Positions 24,531 to 33,472 are shown, counted from the stretch's first letter. The stretch is DNA of 46,734 nt from Yinghuangia seranimata (GCF_029953285.1 NZ_JASAOI010000090.1:1-46734); one strand, 5' to 3'. Notes: generated by a model from the letters alone, not told the origin. A program made the numbers and translations.

Positions 24531-24875
24531 GTCAGTTCCCCCTGTACCGCGGTCCTCCCCAACGCCCCGCGTGAATCGCCGGACGCTGACCCATCCAGTC
24601 AAGCAAGGTTAGGCAACCCTGCCCAGAGCGCATGCGTGGCGCACAGGCACACGGTACCGGCGCACGCCCCACCGAAGTGCCCGACTACCTCGCGTTTGTT
24701 CGGATTGCCCCCGAACGGTCGTATGTTGACGGCCAATCAGCTATGTGATGCGTACCGTCTTGACGCCCTCCGTACACCCGTTGGGCCGTCCGCGTCCAGA
24801 TGTGTCAATCCTCTTATGCATGCCTTCCCCTCCGGTTACCCTGAGGTGGACGGAGGTCGCCTTTGGGGGCAAGCC
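24531..24875. other. Divergent control region between cyclase-like gene and NsdA-like regulator
   Basis: A 345-base stretch without an established gene, clearly less GC-rich than its surroundings. It carries the iron-box-like motif at 24604-24622, a TTGACG near 24726, and a possible 26-codon leftward reading frame at 24741-24821 preceded by GGAGGGG. Both flanking genes must be controlled from here. Confidence 0.55.
24604..24622 (-). promoter_or_regulatory. Iron-box-like (DmdR1/IdeR) site
   Basis: CAAGGTTAGGCAACCCTGC matches 13 of 19 positions of the actinobacterial iron box TTAGGTTAGGCTAACCTAA, including the central GGTTAGGC and the CCT of the right arm. It lies 74-92 bases before the start of the cyclase-like gene, a normal promoter distance. 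Iron-dependent repression of that gene is inferred. Confidence 0.5.
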
Positions 24876-26462
24876 ATGCGGAGTACTCCTAAGAGCGACG
24901 GGTCGGGGCAAGCCGCCCTGCGACCCGCGATGCCCGCTTCCCGGCTTCCCCGTCCCCTTCCGCGTCCGCGCGGCCCGCACGAGTCCCCGTCGGCGGAGCC
25001 GCCCGCCGCCGAGCCGACTCCCGGCACCGCGGCCGCCAAGCCGACCGCCGGCGAGAACTCCCGTGACACCTCCCGTGATTCCCCTCCGCGCGGCCCCAAC
25101 GGCCGGCTCGGCGACCTGTTGGTGAAGGCCGGCGTCAGCAACGCCGGCCTGGCGCGCCGGGTCAACGACCTCGGCGCGGCCAGCGGCCTGACCCTGCGCT
25201 ACGACAAGACCTCCGTCGCCCGCTGGGTCGGCAAGGGCATGACCCCGCAAGGACCCGTCCCCCACCTCATCGCGGCCGTCCTCGCCGAACGCCTCGGCAG
25301 GCCGGTGCCGTTGGAGGAGATCGGCCTGGAGGAGAGCGGCCCCACGGATCCCGATCTCGGCCTCTCCTTCCCGCGCGACCTTGCCGAAGCCGTCGTCAAG
25401 GCCACCGACCTGTGGAGGCACGACCACGTGAACCGCCGCGAATTCCTGACCGGGACATTCGCCGTCACCGCCTTCGCGACCCCTCTCGCGCGTTGGCTCA
25501 TCACCCCGGCGGACGCACTGGCCGAACACCGCGGCACGGACCGCAGGGTCGGCCAGACGGATGTGGCCAAGCTCCGGGAGGCGGCGGCAGAGGCACGACG
25601 CTGGGACAGCAAGTACGGAGGCGGCGACTGGCGGGCCGGCATGGTCCCCGAGTGCCTGCGCGTCGAGGCCGCGCCGCTGCTGCGCGGCAGCTACCAGGAC
25701 CCGGTGGGGCGGCAGTTGTTCGGAGCGTCCGCCGAACTGTCGCGGCTGGCCGGGTGGATGGCCTTCGACACCGGCCAGCACGAGATAGCCCAGCGCTACT
25801 ACATCCAGGCGCTCCGGCTCGCCCGCGCCGCGGCCGATGTCCCGCTCGGCGGCTACGTGTTGGCGACGATGAGCCTGCAGGCGACGTACCGCGGCCACCC
25901 GCAGGCGGCGGTCGACCTCGCGCAGGCGGCCGTGGAGCGCAACCGCGGCATCGCGACCACCAAGGTGACCGGGTTCCTGCACCTCGTGGAGGCGCGCGCC
26001 CACGCGCGCGCCGGGGACGCGCAGGCGTGCGCCCGCTCGCTCAACGCCGCCGAGACACACCTGGAGCGCGCCCGCGGGGGCGACGACGACCCGGAGTGGA
26101 TCGACTTCTTCTCGTACGACCGGCTGTGCGCGGACGGCGCCGAGTGCTACCGCGACCTCGGGCTGCCGGAGCAGACCCGGCGGTTCACCGCCACCGCGCT
26201 GGCCGGCCGCAGCGAGGCGTTCGTGCGCTCGCACGGCCTGCGGCTCGCGGTCGGCGCGCAGGCCGACCTGGCCGCCGGCGACCTGGACGCGGCGTGCGGC
26301 GGAGGCATGCGCGCGCTCGCGGTCGCGCAGCGCGTCCAGTCCGCGCGCACCACCGCCTACGTCCGCGACCTGGTCGGCGACCTGCAGACCGCGCACCCGC
26401 GCGAGCAGACGGTCCGCGACCTCGCCGAGCACGTCCGCGCGACGATCGGCATCACCGCCTGA
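24876..26462 (+). CDS. HTH/TPR regulator, NsdA/NsdB-like
   Basis: A protein of 528 aa. A Pro/Ala-rich N-terminal tail (1-75) precedes an unusual helix-turn-helix-like domain (about 78-150: [51 protein letters not shown]). A short hydrophobic segment near 190-210 ([16 protein letters not shown]) follows, then a helical TPR-like array to the end ([36 protein letters not shown]). This order is that of the streptomycete NsdA/NsdB group, negative regulators of development and antibiotic production (family knowledge). ATG at 24876 has GGGGGC eight bases upstream; later ATGs in the Pro-rich tail are possible starts. It is divergent from the cyclase-like gene. Confidence 0.88.
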   Translation: MRSTPKSDGSGQAALRPAMPASRLPRPLPRPRGPHESPSAEPPAAEPTPGTAAAKPTAGENSRDTSRDSPPRGPNGRLGDLLVKAGVSNAGLARRVNDLGAASGLTLRYDKTSVARWVGKGMTPQGPVPHLIAAVLAERLGRPVPLEEIGLEESGPTDPDLGLSFPRDLAEAVVKATDLWRHDHVNRREFLTGTFAVTAFATPLARWLITPADALAEHRGTDRRVGQTDVAKLREAAAEARRWDSKYGGGDWRAGMVPECLRVEAAPLLRGSYQDPVGRQLFGASAELSRLAGWMAFDTGQHEIAQRYYIQALRLARAAADVPLGGYVLATMSLQATYRGHPQAAVDLAQAAVERNRGIATTKVTGFLHLVEARAHARAGDAQACARSLNAAETHLERARGGDDDPEWIDFFSYDRLCADGAECYRDLGLPEQTRRFTATALAGRSEAFVRSHGLRLAVGAQADLAAGDLDAACGGGMRALAVAQRVQSARTTAYVRDLVGDLQTAHPREQTVRDLAEHVRATIGITA

Positions 26463-26602
26463 CCGCGGCCCGGCGGGCGGCGTCGCACCGAGCGCCTCGT
26501 ACGGGCGAACCTGAGCCGTCCGGGCCCGGCCCCCTACCGTGCTGCGCGATACTGGCACGTTGACACGTCCGGAACGTCCGGTACGGCGAAGGCGGGGAGC
26601 CC

Positions 26603-27817
26603 ATGCTCAGGTACGACGTGATCGTGATCGGCGGCGGGATCGTCGGCCTGTCCACCGCGTTCGCGCTCACCGAGCGGTCCCCCGGCACCACGGTCGCGGT
26701 GCTGGAGAAGGAGACCTCCTGGGCCGCGCACCAGACCGGCCGCAACTCCGGCGTGATCCACTCCGGCCTCTACTACAAGCCTGGCAGCCTCAAGGCGCGC
26801 TTCGCCGTCGAGGGCGCGCGCCGCATGGTCGCGTTCTGCGCCGAGCACGACATCCCGCACGAGGTCACCGGCAAGCTCGTGGTCGCCACCGACCCGTCCG
26901 AACTCGGCCGCATGAAGACGCTGTTCCAGCGCGGCGAGGCCAACGGCGTCCCGGTCAAGGAGCTGTCCCCCGAGGAGATCCGCGAGTACGAGCCGAACGT
27001 GCGCGCGATCGCCGGGCTGCACGTGGGCACCACCGGCATCGTCGACTACGGCGCGGTCTGCGGCACCCTCGTCGACCTGCTGCACGCGCGCGGCGTCTCG
27101 CTCCGCACCGGCGCCGGTGTGACCGGCATGGCCGTGCACCCGGACGAGGTCGTCGTGCAGACCCGGCTCGGCGAAGTACGCGGCCGCGTCGTGGTCAACT
27201 GCGCGGGCCTCTACAGCGACCAGGTCGCCGCGATGGCGGCCAGGGCCGAGGGCGGCGCTCCGCCGCCGGTGCGGATCGTGCCGTTCCGCGGCGAGTACCA
27301 CGAGCTCGCTCCGCATCGGCGCGGCCTGGTGAAGGGGCTGGTCTACCCGGTCCCCGACCCCGCGTTCCCGTTCCTGGGCGTGCACCTCACCCGCGGCATC
27401 CACGGCGACGTGCACGTCGGACCCAACGCGGTGCTGGCGCTGCGCCGCGAGGGCTACTCGTGGGCCCATGCCCACCCGCGCGAGCTGGCTGGCACGCTCG
27501 CGTACCGCGGCATGTGGCACATCGCGCGGCGGCACTGGCGGTACGGCGCGGGCGAGATGCTGCGCTCGTTGTCCAAGCCGGCCTTCACCAAGGCCGTCCA
27601 GCGCATGCTGCCCGCGGTGACCGCGGCCGACCTGGTGCCCGCCCCCGCCGGGGTGCGGGCGCAGGCCGTGCGGCCCGACGGCGAGCTGGTGGACGACTTC
27701 CTGTTCACGGGCGGCGAGCGGATCGTCAATGTGCTGAACGCGCCCTCGCCCGCGGCGACGGCGTCGCTGCCGATCGGCGAGGAGATCGCCGGGCGGGTGC
27801 TCGAGCGCCTGGTGTGA
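26603..27817 (+). CDS. lhgO: L-2-hydroxyglutarate oxidase
   Basis: An FAD-dependent oxidase of 404 aa that converts L-2-hydroxyglutarate to 2-oxoglutarate, usually passing electrons to the membrane quinone pool. The Rossmann motif VIGGGIVGLSTA starts at residue 7. QTGRNSGVIHSGLYYKPGS is the hallmark of the LhgO/L2HGDH group, and VVNCAGLYSDQVA and FRGEYHEL are also typical. The C-terminal GERIVNVLNAPSPAATASL closes the FAD site. Length and all blocks fit the family. The start is ATG at 26603 with GGGGAG six bases upstream. It is a metabolite-repair enzyme and appears monocistronic. Confidence 0.94.
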   Translation: MLRYDVIVIGGGIVGLSTAFALTERSPGTTVAVLEKETSWAAHQTGRNSGVIHSGLYYKPGSLKARFAVEGARRMVAFCAEHDIPHEVTGKLVVATDPSELGRMKTLFQRGEANGVPVKELSPEEIREYEPNVRAIAGLHVGTTGIVDYGAVCGTLVDLLHARGVSLRTGAGVTGMAVHPDEVVVQTRLGEVRGRVVVNCAGLYSDQVAAMAARAEGGAPPPVRIVPFRGEYHELAPHRRGLVKGLVYPVPDPAFPFLGVHLTRGIHGDVHVGPNAVLALRREGYSWAHAHPRELAGTLAYRGMWHIARRHWRYGAGEMLRSLSKPAFTKAVQRMLPAVTAADLVPAPAGVRAQAVRPDGELVDDFLFTGGERIVNVLNAPSPAATASLPIGEEIAGRVLERLV

Positions 27818-27943
27818 CCGCCGCGCGCGGACCGTCCGGGCGGGCGCGGCGGGTCCCGTAGCATCGAAGGGTCCCGCGCGCGTCCAGGCCGAAGGCGGCC
27901 CGGCCGCGCCGCTTCCCCTCACGACCCGACGGCGCCCTTCTTC

Positions 27944-28738
27944 ATGTCGACCACGCCCGCAGCCGCCCCTTCCGCGACGGTGTCGCCCGCGCAGACCGGC
28001 CGGCCCGGCTCCCCGCCGCCCGGCACCGCCTCGACGCTGGTGCCCGACCCGTTCGGCGGCCCCCCGGTGGGCGCCGTGCGCACGTTCCACCCGCGCCGCG
28101 GGCGGCTCAGCCCGCAGCAGCAGGACGCGATCGACCGGCTGTGGCCGGCGTACGGCGGCCGGGTCGACGGCACGCCGCTGGACCTCGCGGCCCGGTTCGG
28201 GAACGACAACCCGGTCGTGCTGGAGATCGGCTTCGGCATGGGCGAGGCGACCGCGGCCAAGGCCGCGGCCGACCCGGGCACCAACAACCAGGCGACCGAC
28301 AACCACACCCCGGGCCTGGGCAACCTGCTGCACCACGTGGCGCGCGAGGGCCTCACCAACGTGCGGATCGTCGAGGGCGACGCGGTCGCGCTGCTCACCG
28401 AGATGATCCCCGCGGACGCGCTCGCCGGGATACGGGTGTACTTCCCCGACCCGTGGCCGAAGTCGCGGCACCACAAGCGGCGGCTGATCCGCCCCGGCTT
28501 CGTCGCGATGGCCGCGTCGCGCCTCGCGCCGGGCGGCACGCTGCACTGCGCGACGGACTGGGCGCCGTACGCCGCGTGGATGCTGGAGGTCCTCGAGGCC
28601 GAGCCCGCGCTCAGCAACACCGCGGGCCCCGGCGGAGGGTTCGCGCCGCGCCCGGAATGGCGGCCGATGACCCGCTTCGAGCGCCAGGGCCTCGCGAAGG
28701 GGCACCCGGTGGCGGACCTGATCTTCCGCCGCGCCTGA
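27944..28738 (+). CDS. trmB: tRNA (guanine-N7-)-methyltransferase
   Basis: A protein of 264 aa. The SAM-binding loop EIGFGMG is at residues 94-100. The family signature VYFPDPWPKSRHHKRRL and the C-terminal RPMTRFERQGLAKGHPVADL identify TrmB, which methylates G46 of the tRNA variable loop. An N-terminal 45-residue Pro/Ser-rich tail is extra. The second strand and the acidic residue that holds SAM ribose read NNQATDNHTPG, where relatives have hydrophobic residues before an acidic residue, a hydrophobic residue and His (GIEVHSPG in E. coli). Asp119 may take the place of Glu, but the strand is strangely polar. ATG at 27944 has a weak ribosome site. Confidence 0.93.
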   Translation: MSTTPAAAPSATVSPAQTGRPGSPPPGTASTLVPDPFGGPPVGAVRTFHPRRGRLSPQQQDAIDRLWPAYGGRVDGTPLDLAARFGNDNPVVLEIGFGMGEATAAKAAADPGTNNQATDNHTPGLGNLLHHVAREGLTNVRIVEGDAVALLTEMIPADALAGIRVYFPDPWPKSRHHKRRLIRPGFVAMAASRLAPGGTLHCATDWAPYAAWMLEVLEAEPALSNTAGPGGGFAPRPEWRPMTRFERQGLAKGHPVADLIFRRA

Positions 28739-28792
28739 CATTTTCGGTCAAGCAAACGAAGTGGTCGGTCCGCCCGGCTATCGTCACACCAT

Positions 28793-30343
28793 ATGAACGC
28801 ACCTGATCACGCGCTGCCCGCCGCCCCACGCGGCGGCGGCGGCGCCGTGCGGGCGTTCCTGGCCCGGCCCCGCAACCGCCTCGTCACGCTCGCCCTGCTG
28901 TTCACCGTGTGCTGGATCGCGGCGGCAGCCAAGATGCTCGACGCCACCGGCGGCACAGGCCTCGCGGTCGGCGTGCCGCTGGCCGCCGCACCCGTGCCGC
29001 TCGTCGTCGGCGCGTTCCTCATGCTCGCCCGCGCCCGCCCGCAGCCGTGGCCGCACCTGGCGTTCGCGCTGTCGTGGGGCGCCGGCGCGGGGGCGCTGGC
29101 CGCGCTGTACGCCAACTCGTGGTCGATCAACGCGATCGTCGACCGCTCCGGCCTGTACCGCGGCGAGCAGCTCGGCCTGACCGTCGTCGCGCCGTTCGTC
29201 GAGGAGGCCGCGAAGGGCGCCGCGGTACTCCTCCTGCTGCTGTTCCGGCGGCACTGGTTCCGCGGCCCGCTGGACGGGATGGTGCTGGCCGCCACCACCG
29301 CGGCCGGCTTCGCGTTCACCGAGAACGTCCTGTACTTCGGCCGCGCGTTCGGCGAGGGCAGCGCCAACGACGACGCGGCGGCGCAGACCGCGGCGGTCTT
29401 CTTCGCGCGCGCGGTCCTCACGCCGTTCGCGCATCCCCTGTTCACCTCCGCGACCGGTATCGCGCTCGGCCTCGCGGTGCTCGCCCGCAACCGGGTCGCC
29501 GCCGTGCTGACCGGCGTCGGCGGCTACCTGACCGCCGTCGCGCTGCACGCGTCGTGGAACGGCGCCGCGTGGAAGACCACCGTGGACGACAACGGCGGCA
29601 TCATGCTGCTCGTCTACTTCTTCGTGATGGCGCCGCTGCTGGCCGGGCTGTTCGTGTACGGCGGCGGCCTGCGCCGCCGCCAGCTCGGCGCGGTCAGGGC
29701 GCAGCTGCCCTGGTACGTCCCGGCGGGCTGGCTCACCTGGAACGAGCCCGAGGTGCTCGGGACGGTCGCCGACCGCGCCCGGCAGCGTCGCACCGCCCTC
29801 GCGCTGTACGGCAAGCCCGGCGAGCGCGCGCTGCGCCGCTACCAGTGGAACGCCACCGCCCTCGCCGAGCTGCGCGAACGCGCGGTGCGCGGCGACATGC
29901 GGCCCGACTTCGGCACCCGCGAGCGCGAGCTCCTGGACGCCCTGTGGGCGGACCGCGCCGGGCTGGAGCCGGTGCTGGTCAACACGCTGCCGACGCCGCG
30001 CTGGGGGTACGGATGGGCGGCCCCGCAGCCCGTGGCCTACCCGCAGCCGGGTGTGTACTGGCCGGGCGCCTACGCACAGCCCCAGCAGGCCTACGCTCCG
30101 TACGCTCCGTACGCGCCGGCCCCGCAGCAGGCCTGGGCCCCGGCCGCCCCGCCCGCCCAGATGCCCCTGCCCATGACAGGGCCCATGACGGGGCCCTTCC
30201 CCGGGCCGTGGACACTCCCCCGCCACCCCGACACGGTGTGGGCGCCCCCGCAGCCGGCGCCCGGCCCGTGGGGCGCCGCCGCGAACCCGCCCGGCTGGGG
30301 TCCGCCGGCCGCCGCCCCGTACCAGGCCCCGCACCACCACTGA
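28793..30343 (+). CDS. PrsW-family intramembrane metalloprotease
   Basis: A protein of 516 aa with about eight hydrophobic helices in the first 300 residues. The PrsW motifs are complete: PFVEEAAKG with Glu137/Glu138, GFAFTENVLYF with Glu177, the HPLFTSATGIALG histidine, and ALHASWNG. Such proteases cut membrane proteins, for example anti-sigma factors; the target here is unknown. A soluble middle part (about 300-400) resembles a helical ligand region. The last 120 residues are Pro/Gln/Tyr-rich with short repeats such as YAPYAPYAP. The start ATG lies 54 bases after the trmB stop, with no clear ribosome site, so a leaderless or coupled start is possible. Confidence 0.93.
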   Translation: MNAPDHALPAAPRGGGGAVRAFLARPRNRLVTLALLFTVCWIAAAAKMLDATGGTGLAVGVPLAAAPVPLVVGAFLMLARARPQPWPHLAFALSWGAGAGALAALYANSWSINAIVDRSGLYRGEQLGLTVVAPFVEEAAKGAAVLLLLLFRRHWFRGPLDGMVLAATTAAGFAFTENVLYFGRAFGEGSANDDAAAQTAAVFFARAVLTPFAHPLFTSATGIALGLAVLARNRVAAVLTGVGGYLTAVALHASWNGAAWKTTVDDNGGIMLLVYFFVMAPLLAGLFVYGGGLRRRQLGAVRAQLPWYVPAGWLTWNEPEVLGTVADRARQRRTALALYGKPGERALRRYQWNATALAELRERAVRGDMRPDFGTRERELLDALWADRAGLEPVLVNTLPTPRWGYGWAAPQPVAYPQPGVYWPGAYAQPQQAYAPYAPYAPAPQQAWAPAAPPAQMPLPMTGPMTGPFPGPWTLPRHPDTVWAPPQPAPGPWGAAANPPGWGPPAAAPYQAPHHH

Positions 30344-30365
30344 GCCGGCCGCAGGGCGGGCCGGC
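30344..30365 (+). terminator. Hairpin after the PrsW gene
   Basis: GCCGGCC (30344-30350) pairs with GGCCGGC (30359-30365) around an eight-base loop directly after the PrsW stop. The stem is short, so this is a modest terminator candidate. Confidence 0.4.
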
Positions 30366-30470
30366 GCCCCGGGCGCTCCCCGGGTCCGGTCCGCCGCACG
30401 GCGCTCGACGTGGCACGATGGTCCCCGCCCGGCGCGCCAGCCGTCCCGCGCGGGCCCGACTGGAGACCAC

Positions 30471-30959
30471 GTGCACATCACCGCGAGCTACATTCCGACC
30501 GAGCGCGACGTCGCCGACGGTGTCGTCGCGTTCCGCAAGGGGCTGTTCCGCGGCCTGCTCGGCGCCGGTGTGTTCCTGGTGGGTGCGGGCCTGGTGGTCC
30601 TGGTGATCGAGGCGCTGGGCACGGGCCTCGAGTTCTGGCCGTTCGTGTTCCTCGGGTTCGGCGCGGCCATGCTGGCGCTGCGCTTCTGGGCGCCGCTGCA
30701 GGCCGCCCGGCAGAACCGGCACATGCACAGCGACGTGTGCGAGGTGACGCTCACGGACAACGCCTACCGGTCGGCGATAGGCGCGCACCGGGCGGAGATC
30801 CCGTGGAGCAACTTCCGTAAGCTGCGCTCGGTCGACGACCAGTGGATCTTCGAGTTCAGCCAGGCACAGGCGATCATGGTGCCGCACCGCGTCTTCAGCT
30901 CCGCGGAGAACGCCGAGATCGGCGACTTCCTGCGCGAGCGCGGCCTGTCCCGCCGCTGA
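30471..30959 (+). CDS. YcxB-like membrane protein
   Basis: A protein of 162 aa. Two adjacent transmembrane helices (about residues 28-50 and 55-73) are followed by a small cytoplasmic beta-rich domain: CEVTLTDNAYRSAIGAHR, EIPWSNFRKL, WIFEFSQAQAIMVPHRVF. This layout is that of the YcxB family (PF14317-like), whose function is unknown. The start is GTG at 30471 in GTGCACATC. It is likely monocistronic and is followed by a convergent small membrane-protein gene. Confidence 0.88.
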   Translation: MHITASYIPTERDVADGVVAFRKGLFRGLLGAGVFLVGAGLVVLVIEALGTGLEFWPFVFLGFGAAMLALRFWAPLQAARQNRHMHSDVCEVTLTDNAYRSAIGAHRAEIPWSNFRKLRSVDDQWIFEFSQAQAIMVPHRVFSSAENAEIGDFLRERGLSRR

Positions 30960-30972
30960 CCCCGGGCCGGGC

Positions 30973-31236
30973 CTAGTCTCCCGGTCTCGCCTCGTACGCG
31001 CCCCGCGCGCGGGCCGCGCGTTCGCGGTCCATCTGCCGCGCGATGACGATCTCCAGCGCGCTCCATCCGCAGCCGAGCAGGAACAGCGCCGCGAACAGCA
31101 GCGCGACGACCCACAGCCACGAATGCGCGACGACCGCGAGCACCGCGACCATCGACGCCACGATCGTCAGCGCGAAGAACACGCCGGTCCACGCCGCGGC
31201 GTCGCCCGCGCGCTCCGAGAGTCGGTTCCGCCCCAC
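30973..31236 (-). CDS. Small two-helix membrane protein
   Basis: A protein of 87 aa that I cannot assign to a family. It has two hydrophobic helices, about residues 14-34 (GVFFALTIVASMVAVLAVV) and 39-60 (LWVVALLFAALFLLGCGW), with a basic C-terminus (IARQMDRERAARARGAYEAR) predicted to be cytoplasmic. GTG at 31236 has GGGGAGGGG about four to five bases upstream, which supports it over the longer open frame running through the neighbouring SDR. It is convergent with the YcxB-like gene. Confidence 0.75.
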   Translation of the reverse strand: MGRNRLSERAGDAAAWTGVFFALTIVASMVAVLAVVAHSWLWVVALLFAALFLLGCGWSALEIVIARQMDRERAARARGAYEARPGD

Positions 31237-31400
31237 CGGACCCCTCCCCGTGCCGTTCCCCCGCCACCCCACTGAGTAGATGCCCCCGTGCGGCGCGGGC
31301 ACACGCGCGGGCGCGAACAAGGGCGGGCGAAGCGGATGTTCCGGCGGAACGGGGCGAGGAGCGCGAACGGCGGCGGCCGGGCGGGGCCTCGGGACCGGTC

Positions 31401-32186
31401 CTAAGGCTCGAGCACCACACCGGAGTTGACGTGCGTCACCGTGCCGGTGATGCCGCGGGCCCGCGGTGAGACGAGGAACAGCACCGCCTCGGCGATGTCG
31501 GCGGGCTCGGTGATGCGGCGCAGCGCCGCGCTCGCCGCGAACTCCTCGCGGACCGCCTCCGGGGTGCTGCCCCGGCGCCGCGCGACGTCCTCCAGGTAGG
31601 CGGTGAGCTTGGCGTTGTCGGTGTAGCCGGCCACCACCACGTTGACGCGTATGCCGTCCCGCCCGACCTCGCGGGCGAGCGTGGCGGAGGCGATCTCCAT
31701 GGCCATCTTGGTCGACGCGTACGCCGCCATGTGCGGCAGCTTCATGCGCGGCGCCTCGGAGCTGATCTGCACGATCGCCCCGCCGCCGACCGCGCGCATG
31801 TGCGGCAGCGCCGCCCTGCTGACCTCCAGGACGCCGAGCACGTTGACGTCGAACGCGCGGCGGAACTCCTCCCGGTCCAGGTCCTCGACCCGCCCCGACG
31901 GGTTGTAGGTCGCGACGTTCACGACGGCGTCGACGCGCCCGAGCCGGTCGGCGGCCGCCGCGACGAGCGCGTGGCACGCGTCCGGGTCGGCGATGTCGGT
32001 CGGCACCGCGTGCACGGTGCGCCCGGTCTCGCGGGCGACCCGCTCGGCGAGCGCGCGCAACGGCTCGGCGCGCCGGGCGCCCAGGACGAGGTCGGCGCCG
32101 TCGCCCGCCAGCGCCAGGGCGCTGGCCAGCCCGATGCCTTCGCCCGCGCCGGCCACCACCGCGACGCGGCCTTCGAGTGTGCCCAT
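31401..32186 (-). CDS. Short-chain dehydrogenase/reductase
   Basis: A protein of 261 aa. The cofactor loop is GAGEGIG (13-19), catalytic Ser143 is in QISSEAP, and Tyr156/Lys160 in AYASTK. The usual NNAG is replaced by VNVATYN, an uncommon but known change. Arg38/Arg39 suggest NADP(H). ATG at 32186 has AAAGGG upstream and fits the family start MGTLEGRVAVV. It is divergent from a SnoaL-like gene, a pairing frequent in actinobacterial steroid, terpene or polyketide catabolic islands. The substrate cannot be told. Confidence 0.92.
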   Translation of the reverse strand: MGTLEGRVAVVAGAGEGIGLASALALAGDGADLVLGARRAEPLRALAERVARETGRTVHAVPTDIADPDACHALVAAAADRLGRVDAVVNVATYNPSGRVEDLDREEFRRAFDVNVLGVLEVSRAALPHMRAVGGGAIVQISSEAPRMKLPHMAAYASTKMAMEIASATLAREVGRDGIRVNVVVAGYTDNAKLTAYLEDVARRRGSTPEAVREEFAASAALRRITEPADIAEAVLFLVSPRARGITGTVTHVNSGVVLEP

Positions 32187-32329
32187 GTGATCGCCCTTTC
32201 CCGGGGGTCTTCCTTCGCCTTCTTTTCGCCTTCTTCCGGTATCAAGGAAGCCGCACACCATCAAGATCGACCGCGGGATCCGGGCGAGGATCACAGGACA
32301 CCCGCGGCCCGGCGGACCCGGAGGACGGC

Positions 32330-32872
32330 ATGACGGACGAGAACGGGTTCGCGGAGGTACGGAAGCTGTTGGCGTACGAGGAGATCCGGCAGCTCGCCGC
32401 CCGCTACGCGCTCGCCGTCGACAGCCGCGACCTGGACGCGCTGTGCGAGCTGTTCGTCGAGGACGTGCGCGTCACCCGCGAGACGTCCGGACGGGCCGCG
32501 CTGCGCGCGTCGTTCGCGGAGCAGCTGCGCCCGCTCGGCGTGACGATCCTGAACGTCGGCACGCACGTCATCGACCTGCTGGACGACGACCACGCGACCG
32601 GCCACGTGTACTGCAAGGGCGAGATCCAGGAGGGTCCGCGCTGGATCCACCAGGCGATCCTGTACCGCGACGTGTACGAGCGCCGGGACGGCCGCTGGCT
32701 GTTCGTCCGGCGCCGCCACGACCTCTGGTACGGCGCGAACGTCGGCGCCAACCCGGCCGGGCTGCCGCCCGCGAACTGGCCGGAGCGGTCGTACGGCAGC
32801 GGCACCGTGCCGGCCCTGTGGAAGACCTGGCAGGACTTCACGGCCGATGGGGACACATCCGGGCAGCCCTGA
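32330..32872 (+). CDS. SnoaL-like (NTF2-fold) protein
   Basis: A protein of 180 aa. The helix-rich start LLAYEEIRQLAARYALAVDS followed by DLDALCELFVEDV is the characteristic opening of the SnoaL_4 group (PF13577-like). The rest folds into the curved sheet (HVIDLLDDDHATGHVYCKGE, WLFVRRRHDLWYG). A His/Asp pair could act in isomerase or dehydratase chemistry, as in ring-hydroxylation pathways, but many members are uncharacterised. GGAGGACGGC precedes the ATG at 32330. It is divergent from the SDR at 31401-32186, with which it may share a substrate. Confidence 0.9.
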   Translation: MTDENGFAEVRKLLAYEEIRQLAARYALAVDSRDLDALCELFVEDVRVTRETSGRAALRASFAEQLRPLGVTILNVGTHVIDLLDDDHATGHVYCKGEIQEGPRWIHQAILYRDVYERRDGRWLFVRRRHDLWYGANVGANPAGLPPANWPERSYGSGTVPALWKTWQDFTADGDTSGQP

Positions 32873-33016
32873 TCAATCCGAACAAATCACGGTTTCCGCA
32901 CGCCCCTCGGCGGAACGCCGCTTGGCTGATATACGTATGAGACTCACTGAGACTCACACGGCCGGTCGTCTCACCGGCGGCGTGCGACGACAGCAGGCGA
33001 CGCGGAGGGGCAGCAC

Positions 33017-33439
33017 GTGATCCGGTACCGACTCCGGGTGGACTTCTACCAGGACGTCCAGGCGGACCGGCCCCCGGTGGGCTACGTCGGCTCGCTGCTG
33101 TCCGGCGACTTCGCCGGACCGGCGCTGCCGCGCGGCGGCGACGCGGTGTCCGCGATACCGCTCGGCGGCGCGCACGTCGGCCCGTGGTCGGGCGGCCCGT
33201 ACATGTCCGTGCACCGCGTCGAGCACCACCCGGTCCCGGTCGACCTGGAAGGCCGCATCGTCGAGTGGTGGGAGCAGTACCCGCACCCGTCGGTGCACGT
33301 CGTCGTCCTGGCCGAGTGGCCCGAGGACGAGAAGGCCGAGCACGAGCTCATGGACGTCTACGAGGCGCAGGGCTGGAGCTCGTTCCCGGCCGGCCCGGAG
33401 AACCCGTTCCACGCGGGCGAGGACGTCGCGGTCTTCTGA
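33017..33439 (+). CDS. Hypothetical protein, conserved-looking acidic protein
   Basis: A soluble protein of 140 aa that I do not recognise. It starts GTG ATC CGG with GGAGGGGCAGCAC upstream, a good ribosome site. It is rich in His, Trp and Pro (VHRVEHHPVPVD, EWWEQYPHPSVHVVVLAEW), and the last 40 residues are acidic (WPEDEKAEHELMDVYEAQGW). No signal peptide or membrane segment is seen. A hairpin follows and it is convergent with the kinase gene, so it stands alone. Confidence 0.82.
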   Translation: MIRYRLRVDFYQDVQADRPPVGYVGSLLSGDFAGPALPRGGDAVSAIPLGGAHVGPWSGGPYMSVHRVEHHPVPVDLEGRIVEWWEQYPHPSVHVVVLAEWPEDEKAEHELMDVYEAQGWSSFPAGPENPFHAGEDVAVF

Positions 33440-33440
33440 C

Positions 33441-33471
33441 GGGGCTCCCCGGACCGGCTCACCGGGGCCCC
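33441..33471. terminator. Terminator between convergent genes
   Basis: GGGGCTCCCCGG (33441-33452) pairs with CCGGGGCCCC (33462-33471), with a single bulge, around a short loop. It lies between the convergent hypothetical gene and the kinase gene. Confidence 0.6.
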
Positions 33472-33472
33472 G

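Noticed and set aside
24632-24748. Thirty-eight-codon rightward frame upstream of the NsdA-like gene as a possible lasso precursor
   Set aside because: There is no ribosome site before its ATG, no Thr at -2 of a plausible Gly1 core, and it overlaps the shared promoter region.
26560-26587. TTGACA followed 16 bases later by TACGGC as a promoter of the L-2-hydroxyglutarate oxidase gene
   Set aside because: The -10 match is poor and the start point would fall almost on the ribosome site, so it is not called.
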